A stretch of 64,000 nt of DNA from Methylobacterium soli. GTDB lineage: Bacteria > Pseudomonadota > Alphaproteobacteria > Rhizobiales > Beijerinckiaceae. Each line of letters starts with the position of its first letter. Within the stretch, counting starts at the first letter, position 1. Positions 9,730-16,800 of this stretch are shown one piece after another. The stretch is from assembly GCF_008806385.1 (NCBI RefSeq), contig NZ_VZZK01000009.1, positions 155,062 through 219,061 on the forward strand, read 5' to 3'. The position numbers and the translations under genes are program-made. The notes beneath the pieces are model-generated. The model made no database searches and had not been told where the DNA came from. It saw only the letters and a program-made list of their open reading frames with translations.

Positions 9730-10164
9730 ATGATCCACGCATTTCGTTCGGGTTTCGCCGCGCTCGCCCTCGCGGCGTCGCTCACCGCGGCCGGCGCGGC
9801 CGGCGAGACGACGACCTTCCGGGCGACGCTGAGCGGCGCGTCCGAGGTCCCGGCGAACACCGCCCCGGGCACCGGGACGGTCACGGCAACCTACGATCCG
9901 GCGAGCAAGACCTTGTCGTGGCAGGGCCAGTATAGCGGCCTCACCGGCCCGGTCACGGCCGCGCATTTCCATGGGCCCGCGGAAGCCGGCAAGAATGCGG
10001 GCGTGCTGATCCCCGCGACCGTGACGGCGAGCCCCTTCAGCGGCTCGGCGACCCTCGACGAGGCCAAGGCGGCGGATCTGACGGCCGGCAAGCTCTACTT
10101 CAACATCCATACGGGCGAGAACCCGAAGGGCGAGATCCGCGGTCAGGTCGAGAAGGCTCCCTGA
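9730..10164 (+). CDS. Secreted CHRD domain protein
   Basis: A 144-residue protein with signal peptide (GFAALALAASLTAAGAAG) and a single CHRD domain: FRATLSGASEVP, GTGTVTATYDP, a VTAAHFHGPA block and the terminal KLYFNIHTGENPKGEIRGQV. The family was named from chordin, and bacterial versions are secreted or periplasmic with unknown ligand. The ATG at 9730 has GGGAGG 6 bases upstream. An upstream in-frame ATG at 9685 lacks this. Confidence 0.85.
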   Translation: MIHAFRSGFAALALAASLTAAGAAGETTTFRATLSGASEVPANTAPGTGTVTATYDPASKTLSWQGQYSGLTGPVTAAHFHGPAEAGKNAGVLIPATVTASPFSGSATLDEAKAADLTAGKLYFNIHTGENPKGEIRGQVEKAP

Positions 10165-10188
10165 TCGACCCGGCCGGGGCCGGCGCCG

Positions 10189-10371
10189 TCACCCCAGGGC
10201 GAGGGGCAGGTCCGGCGCGTGATCGCGGGGGGCGCCGTCGTAGCCCTCCATCCAGGAGGTGCGCTCCTCGCTGTCGCGCGGGTAGGGGCAGGCATCCTTC
10301 GGCCGGCCGTGGATGCGGGCCTGGGCGCCCTGCGCGATCGGGTCGGATGGGTTGTGGCGAGACTCGGCCAT
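10189..10371 (-). CDS. Ribosome modulation factor-like (Rmf/CrpP) protein
   Basis: A 60-residue protein containing the Rmf-type pattern: QGAQARIHGRPKDACPY followed by a variable loop and RTSWMEGYDGA. Family members such as E. coli Rmf dimerise 70S ribosomes in stationary phase, and related CrpP proteins have other roles. The ATG at 10371 has a GGAG 9 bases upstream. It is convergent with the CHRD gene. Confidence 0.65.
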   Translation of the reverse strand: MAESRHNPSDPIAQGAQARIHGRPKDACPYPRDSEERTSWMEGYDGAPRDHAPDLPLALG

Positions 10372-10466
10372 GGGGTGGCTCCGGCATCGGTTGTCTCTGG
10401 GACAACCGGCCGGAGGCCCGACCGATCCCGAGGCGCCGGCGCGGCCGTTCGGCGTCGCGGGCGCGA

Positions 10467-10742
10467 TCAGGCCTTCTCGGGCCGAGCCAGGATGATGGCG
10501 GTGGTGACGGTCGCGCGCTTGGTGCGGAACGAGGCGAGCGAACTGTCCGCGACGGCGCGGGCGATCGGGTAGGCCTGAACCGCCGCCGCGATGTCGAGGA
10601 CGAAGCCGAAGGCGAGCGTGTAGAGGCGCAGGCCCGGCGTGGCGAGGTAGGTCTCGGCGAGGCGCACGATCGCCTCGGGCTTCACGGCTCCGCGCTCGAG
10701 GAGCTCGAGCACGGTCGGATTCTGGGAGCGCGCTGCGGACAT
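10467..10742 (-). CDS. Hypothetical protein
   Basis: A 91-residue protein starting at 10742 with MSAARSQNPTVLELLERG. It has a predicted helical N-terminus and a moderately hydrophobic centre (LYTLAFGFVLDIAAAVQAYPIARAVA) that is not clearly membrane-spanning. I recognise no family. The upstream non-coding stretch to 10935 is shared with the divergent secreted-protein gene and contains GTTAACGCGGCGTTAACC around 10816-10833, a possible palindromic operator. Confidence 0.5.
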   Translation of the reverse strand: MSAARSQNPTVLELLERGAVKPEAIVRLAETYLATPGLRLYTLAFGFVLDIAAAVQAYPIARAVADSSLASFRTKRATVTTAIILARPEKA

Positions 10743-10935
10743 GATGATCGGGCTCGTGAGGTCAGCCGCCCCGGGAGCGCGGCCTCGGCGATGCCCCAGC
10801 CATGTCGGGGAATGGTTAACGCGGCGTTAACCACGCCGGAGCGTACGGCACCGTCCGGGCCAGGCGGGCGCTCCGGAACTCCGCCGAGGCCTCGCACGTC
10901 GTCTCGCAGGATCGACACGAGCCCGGAGAACCGCC

Positions 10936-11280
10936 ATGCGCGCATCAATCCTGTCCTGCCTCCCCATCCTGGTCGGCATGAGCGCGCCGGCCCTGGCCCA
11001 GGGCCTTCCCAGCGCGAACCTCAACAGCATCAACGATTCCCTGGCCGCGATGGGGCAGGCCAACGCCGTCCGGCAGCAGCAGATCACGAATGTCGACACC
11101 CTGCGGATGGACGCGCAGCGCAACGTGCTGTTCCAGCCCCAGGACGGCGCCGCCGCCCCGGTCATCCTGCGGAACGGGCGCGGCTTCGGCCCGGCGGGGC
11201 CGCGCCACAACGGGGGCGTTCGGGCCGGCCGCACCGGGATCGACCCGGGATTGGACCGGGGCATCTGCATCGGATGCTGA
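10936..11280 (+). CDS. Secreted small protein with ICIGC C-terminal motif
   Basis: A 114-residue protein with signal peptide (MRASILSCLPILVGMSAPALA, cut before QGLPS). The mature part is Asn/Gln-rich (NLNSINDSLAAMGQANAVRQQQ) and ends PGLDRGICIGC. The last five residues match the ICIGC near the C-terminus of the protein at 2418-2834, although the rest differs. I recognise no named domain. The two cysteines suggest a disulfide, or possibly a metal site. Confidence 0.7.
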   Translation: MRASILSCLPILVGMSAPALAQGLPSANLNSINDSLAAMGQANAVRQQQITNVDTLRMDAQRNVLFQPQDGAAAPVILRNGRGFGPAGPRHNGGVRAGRTGIDPGLDRGICIGC

Positions 11281-11299
11281 GGCCGGGCGCCGCCCGGCC
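11281..11299 (+). terminator. Hairpin directly after the secreted-protein stop
   Basis: The inverted repeat GGCCGGGC / GCCCGGCC with a 3-base loop starts immediately after the TGA at 11278-11280. There is no T tract, so termination is only likely. A second perfect 11-bp hairpin (GCCGCGATCGA / TCGATCGCGGC) sits at 11315-11340, between convergent genes. Confidence 0.45.
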
Positions 11300-11338
11300 G
11301 GCGGCCTGCGAATTGCCGCGATCGACGGCTCGATCGCG

Positions 11339-11383
11339 GCAAGGTCGGTCACGGCAAGATCGGTCACGGCAAGATCGGTCACG
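11339..11383. repeat. Three tandem 15-bp repeats
   Basis: The unit GCAAG(A/G)TCGGTCACG occurs three times in tandem, two copies identical and one with a single change. It lies immediately past the stop of the convergent MFS transporter gene (ends 11386). Confidence 0.9.
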
Positions 11384-11385
11384 GC

Positions 11386-13044
11386 CTATCGGAACAGGAT
11401 CAGCGCCTTCGAGAGCGTGATCCAGATGCCCCACAGGATGGGAAGGCCGACGACCGCCCAGGCGAGCATCGCGGGGGCGCTCAGCCCGCCGCGCCCGATC
11501 CCGAACGAGCCGGACGCAATCGCGCCGGCCGCGGCACTCTTCGTCTCCAGGGCCGCCACGTCGGCCTCCTCCATGAACCAGTGGCGGGCGAGGGGCCGGA
11601 TCAGCAGGTTCGCCACGAAGCCCACGGCCAGGAAGCCGGCCAGGATGTAGAGGGTGCGCCCGTAGAGATCCGCCCCCTGCACGCCCGCCGCGGCCTGCAC
11701 CTCGCGGATCTTCGTCACCACGAAGGGGCCGACGATGCCGGCGGTGGACCAGGCGGTGAGGAGCCGCCCGTGGATGGCGCCGACGAACTGCGTGCCGAAG
11801 ACATCCGCCAGATAGGCCGGGATCGTCGCGAAGCCGCCCCCGTACATCGACAGGATGATGCAGAAGAAGCCCACGAACAGGGCCTGCGAGCCGATGCCGG
11901 CGGCCCAGGGCGCGGCGGCGTAGAGCAGGCCCCCGAGGGCGAAGAAGGTCGCGTAGGTGACCTTCCGGCCGATCCTGTCGGAGAGGGAGGCCCAGAAGAA
12001 GCGGCCCAGGATGTTGAACAGGGACAGGAGGCCCACGAAGCCGGCCGCGATGGCGGCGATCTGGGCCTTCTGGCCGGCATCGAGCGCGCCGAAGCCGACG
12101 CCCGGCAGGCCGATCAGCACGCCGCCGAAGATCTCCTGGAGCATCGGCGAGGCCAGGGCCAGCACCCCGATCCCGGCCGAGACGTTGAGGCAGAGCACCA
12201 GCCAGATCAGCCAGAACTGCACGGTCTTGTGGGCGTCGTCGAGATGGACGTGGCCGGAGGCGATCATCGCGTTGCGGGCGGCCGGCGGCGTCCAGCCGTC
12301 GGGGCGCCAGCCCGCCGGCGGGACCCGGTAGCCGAAGGCGCCGCCCAGCATGAACACGATGTAGCCCAGGCCCATCAGCGCGAGGGTCTGCCACACGCCC
12401 GCGGTGTCGGCGGTCTTGAAGGTCTTGATCAGGCTGTCGGCCAGGGGCGAGCCGATCATGGCCCCGCCGCCGAACCCCATGATCGCCATGCCGGTGGCCA
12501 TGCCGCGCCGGTCCGGGAACCACTTGATCAGGGTGGAGACGGGCGAGATGTAGCCGAGCCCGAGGCCGATGCCGCCGATCAGGCCCATGCCGAGCCAGAT
12601 CAGCCAGAGCTGGTGGACGTAGACGCCGGCCGCCCCGATCAGGAAGCCGCCGCCCCAGCACAGGGCCGCGACGATTCCGGCCTTGCGCGGGCCCGCCCGC
12701 TCGAGCCAGCCCCCGAAGAGGGCCGCCGAGAGGCCGAGCATCACGATTCCGATGGAGAAGACCGTGACGAGGTCGCTGACGCGCCAGTCGCAGGTGGTGG
12801 TCACGAGGGCCGTCATCACGCCCATGTCCGGGCAGGACGCGGCGCTCGGGCGGCCGACGCTCAGCGCCCGCGAGAGGGGTAGCCAGAACACCGAGAGGCC
12901 GTAGGCCATGCCGATGCAGAGATGGATGGCCAGGGCGGCCGGCGGCACGAGCCAGCGGTTGAAGCCGGGCTTGGCGACGATGTTCTCGCGCGACAGCCAA
13001 CCCGGCGGTGCAACCGCGCTCCCGTGTGAAGCAGCAAGATCCAT
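11386..13044 (-). CDS. MFS transporter, oxalate/formate antiporter (OFA) family
   Basis: A 552-residue integral membrane protein with about 12 transmembrane helices and the OFA-family features. The first helix region is AALAIHLCIGMAYGLSVFWLP. The loop after helix 2-3 has AGPRKAG, and the helix 7-9 region has LFNILGRFFWASLSDRIGRK (MFS-specific D-R-x-G-R/K motif). The conserved DVFGTQFVGAIHGRLLTAW precedes the last helices. OFA members exchange oxalate/formate or carry other small monocarboxylates. A methylotroph would plausibly use it for oxalate, formate or a similar acid, but the substrate is not set by sequence. The start at 13044 (MDLAASHGS) precedes a hydrophilic ~30-residue N-tail. Confidence 0.88.
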   Translation of the reverse strand: MDLAASHGSAVAPPGWLSRENIVAKPGFNRWLVPPAALAIHLCIGMAYGLSVFWLPLSRALSVGRPSAASCPDMGVMTALVTTTCDWRVSDLVTVFSIGIVMLGLSAALFGGWLERAGPRKAGIVAALCWGGGFLIGAAGVYVHQLWLIWLGMGLIGGIGLGLGYISPVSTLIKWFPDRRGMATGMAIMGFGGGAMIGSPLADSLIKTFKTADTAGVWQTLALMGLGYIVFMLGGAFGYRVPPAGWRPDGWTPPAARNAMIASGHVHLDDAHKTVQFWLIWLVLCLNVSAGIGVLALASPMLQEIFGGVLIGLPGVGFGALDAGQKAQIAAIAAGFVGLLSLFNILGRFFWASLSDRIGRKVTYATFFALGGLLYAAAPWAAGIGSQALFVGFFCIILSMYGGGFATIPAYLADVFGTQFVGAIHGRLLTAWSTAGIVGPFVVTKIREVQAAAGVQGADLYGRTLYILAGFLAVGFVANLLIRPLARHWFMEEADVAALETKSAAAGAIASGSFGIGRGGLSAPAMLAWAVVGLPILWGIWITLSKALILFR

Positions 13045-13474
13045 TCAATCCTCCCACGCCGACCTGTCCCGGTCGTGGGGGATCCATAGCAATTCAATTG
13101 CGCGCGGCCCAGCTTCGAATACGATCTGGGTGAGGATTTAATCCGCCGATACCGAGATCGACAGAATATTTTTGTCGGATACGATCCGGCGCCCGATCAG
13201 CGGGGAGGCTCAACCTTGTCGGATCGCCGTGACATCGTGCCTTGCAGCGCCAGGACAAAAGACGCCCGGGCGTCGCGCGCCATCCTGCGCGCCGCTGGCG
13301 ACGGCGATGCTCTCAGGTTGGGCAAAGGCGAAACTTCTGCGCGGAATTTTGGCGGGCCCGTCATGCGGGCCGCCCGGAGGGCAGAAGCGCCTCGGAGAAA
13401 AACGCTCGATGCCGAGGTTCGATCGACGCCTCGACTGTTCATCGAGGGGAACGAACTGAGCGCTTGAAGGTATT
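13045..13474. other. Gene-free stretch
   Basis: Four hundred bases between the MFS transporter start and the tRNA remnant. An 83-codon frame (13216-13467) is open but has no family likeness and no clear ribosome site. The AT-rich part at 13095-13200 probably holds the transporter promoter. I see nothing else supportable. Confidence 0.5.
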
Positions 13475-13521
13475 TGGCTCCCCGAGCAGGACTCGAACCT
13501 GCGACAAAGCGATTAACAGTC
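13475..13521 (-). other. 3' fragment of tRNA-Asn(GUU): element attachment site
   Basis: On the minus strand this reads as the 3' end of a tRNA: part of an anticodon stem, the loop CTGTTAA with anticodon GTT (Asn), then the TΨC arm GCAGGTTCGAGTCCTGC, the acceptor strand TCGGGGA, discriminator G and encoded CCA. The 5' half (acceptor, D arm, most of the 5' anticodon stem) is missing to the right. This is the pattern left when an element integrates in the anticodon loop/stem of a tRNA. The element then lies to the right and the rebuilt intact tRNA at its far end, not seen here. Confidence 0.8.
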
Positions 13522-13755
13522 GGAGCGATGTCCTTGAAATATCTTGGCTCTGTTACCGCTCGAGCCGAGCATCAAGGTGCGCATGCACGCGGCCTCGTTA
13601 CAGGCGGCAACGGTGGTGCTCATCGTCGCCGAGGTCCAACACGTAGCTTACGGACCATCCCGCAGCAGTTCGCAGGGCACCGGTGCGCCGCGGATTGACT
13701 CGATATCTCCAGTGCCCGATCCGCCCTGTCGCGCGACGGCCACACTCAACTTTTT

Positions 13756-13761
13756 TTGACA
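13756..13761 (+). promoter_or_regulatory. Possible -35 element of adhesin promoter
   Basis: TTGACA follows a seven-T tract in the only AT-rich stretch upstream of the adhesin. The matching -10 region is poor (TACCGG at 17-base spacing), so this is a weak call. Confidence 0.25.
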
Positions 13762-13863
13762 AGTTTAGTACTAATCCGTACCGGATTTTCAACCATAGGT
13801 GGTACGAAGCTGCCCGTATTACAGCGCCCGTCTTGGTTATCGGGTCTGAGGGGAGTCCACAAC

Positions 13864-16800
13864 GTGGCAGCCGGCACCAGTTTTCAAATTCCGACAAGCG
13901 ATGCCGGCGATAGTCGGGATCGTTCCGGGAGTCTAGCTCATCTTCCCAATGGATATACTGTAGCCGCCTACTCACATGACAGCGACGACAGGCAGGGAAA
14001 CCCAAGTGGACTTGGCATTCGCATTATTGGTTCGGACGGATCTCCTATAGGCGCCGAGTTCATCGATGCAGTGGGCGGCGGAAGTGTTTATGATCCTCAG
14101 GTGGCGGCGATTGACAGTAGCCACTTCGCTGTGGTTTGGTGTGATTATTCAGGTAGCACCCCTCAACAGTATGGCGCGATCTATACAGTAACTGGCTCGA
14201 CGGTAACAGCAGGCGCTGTGCGTCAGATCAGCGCTAGTCCCTTGTCGGACAATGGTTCTGCCGCGTCAGTTGCTAGTTTGCCGAACGGCAATCTTGTCGT
14301 CGCGTGGACGCAGTATGCTTCTGACTTCACAAGCGCGCAGGTTGTTGCTCGAACCTTCGATCCCGGCCTCAACCCGCTTTCAGCAGAGGTGCAAGTCAGC
14401 GAAACGGCGCAGCCGAGCCCGACAGGAGTGCAGGTTGCAACCCAAGGTAACAATGTCGTCGTGGCATGGTCCCAGAACCAGCTCGATAGTAAAGTTCATA
14501 CACTGGCATACGAATTTTCAGTCAACAATGATGGAACAGTTCCAGCATTAGCTCCAAATGATAAAGACATAAGTGTTGGTTCCAGTCTCCGCGATGTGGC
14601 TTTCCTTGCCAACGGCGACGTCCTGGTAGTCTATAATGGCGACGGTCCCACCTCGGGCGGGCTTGATGCCAGCGATACTCTATCGGCCAAAATTTATGGG
14701 CCGGGGCTAAGTGGAAGTCCGTCCGCATTTGCAGTGTCCGCCAACGTCGGCAATACGGGAACATCAACGGCGCAGGCTGTTGCGTTCGCAAATGGTGGCT
14801 TTGGTGTCTACTGGGCCCAGGGAACGTCTGGCGATCCGCAGAATCTAGACTTGTACCACCGTGTATATGATAATGATTATGTAGCGACATCTGCGCCGCT
14901 TCTCGTTCATCCGACCACTCCGAATGACGACGAGCGAAGCCCGCAGGCTTCTGTCGACGAGAATGGTAATGTGATTGTGCTTTGGGAGCCGAACAGTAAT
15001 ACTTTGTACGGTATTTATCTCGCCAATCAAGATCCAGACATGGTAGTCAATGTAGCGCCGACTGCCGAAAATGACACTCTCACGGTAGACGAAGATAGTG
15101 GTGTCACGATCGTCGACGTGTTGGCCAACGACAGCTCGGCGCCGGACACTGGCGAGACCCTGACGGTCACCACCGTCACGCAGCCAGCCAGCGGTGGGAG
15201 CGTGACGCTTACGGGCGGCGTGGTACGTTTTACGCCGGGCACCGACTTCAACGGCACGACGAGCTTCGGATACACTGTCTCGGACGGGAATGGCGGCACT
15301 GACACAGCGACAGTCAACGTCACCGTCAACGCGGTGAACGATGCGCCGACGCTCAGCCTATCACAGACCAGCGACACGCTGGCTGAGAACGCCGACACCT
15401 CAGCCCGCATGAAGCTTGCCGACATCACCGTGTTGGATGCCGACTCCGGCACCAATACCGTCGCGCTCACAGGTGAAAGCTCCGACCGTTTCGAGATCTA
15501 CGATGGCGCCCTCTACCTGAAGGCTGGTGCCAGTCTCGACTTCGAGACGGCCCAGAGCCTCAGCGTCACCGTCAGCGTCGACGATGCCACCATCAACGGC
15601 ACGACGCCTGAGGATAGCGAGACCTTCACGCTTACCGTCACGGACGCGAACGATGTGCCTGTGACAACCGGACTGACCAGCACCCTAACCCTGAACGAGG
15701 ACGGGCCGGCGACCGCACTGTTCACAACGCCACCCACCGTTTCGGACGGCGACAGTGAAGGTCTGGACGTAACCCTGACCCTCGCCGACCCGAGTGCAGG
15801 CAGACTTACTGGTCCCGGCCTCTCGGCGCCCGGAATTCCCGGCGTTTACTACCTCTCTGGCTCGCCGGCGGGGACCGCAGCATTGTTGGCTGCGGTGCGG
15901 TTCGAAGCGGCTGCCAACTTCAACGGTGAGACCAGCGTGCAGGTTGTGGTCAGTGACCGCGACTCCACCGTGTCCCAGCCCAGCGGCACCGTCAGTATCA
16001 CTGTCAACGCGGTCAACGATGCGCCGACCGCTACGAACCTGACGCAGCCGCTCACCGTCCAGGAGGATGCGGCAGCCACCCCACTGTTCACCGATGCGCC
16101 CACTATCGTGGACATCGACAGCGCCGTCGTTACCGCCACCCTGACGCTTGCCGATACGGCCGCCGGCAGCCTCACGGGCGCAGGCGTCGACGTGAACGGC
16201 GCCTACACCATCACCGGTGCACCGGCGGCGGTCGCGGCGGCGCTGGCCAACGTCAGCTTCCTTGCGGAAGCAAACTACAGCGGCAGCACCTCGGTGGCGG
16301 TCGCCATCGACGACAGCCAGAACGGCCCGCAGGGCACCAACCCGACCGGCACCATCAGCGTCACCGTCAACGCCGTCAACGACGCGCCGACGTTGAGCCT
16401 GTCGCAGAACAGTGACACGTTGGCCGAGAACGCCGACACGTCAGCCCGCATGAAGCTTGCCGACATCACTGTGTTGGATGCCGACTCCGGCACCAATACC
16501 GTCGCGCTCACAGGTGAAAGCTCCGACCGTTTCGAGATCTACGATGGCGCCCTCTACCTGAAGGCTGGTGCCAGTCTCGACTTCGAGACGGACCAAAGCC
16601 TCACCGTCACCGTCTCCGTCGACGATGCCACCATCAACGGTACAACGCCCGAGGATAGCAAGACCTTCACGCTCACCCTCACGGACGTCAATGACGCGCC
16701 CACAGCCACGAGCAACCTGACCCAGACCGTGACCTACACGGAAGGGGATGCGAGTGTGGCGATCGATGACATCGTGGTCACCGATTTGGACGCAGGTGAG

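Noticed and set aside
13522..13580. D-arm-like bases to the right of the tRNA-Asn fragment
   Set aside because: No 5' acceptor strand pairs with TCGGGGA and the distance to the anticodon is wrong, so this is not the other half of the tRNA.
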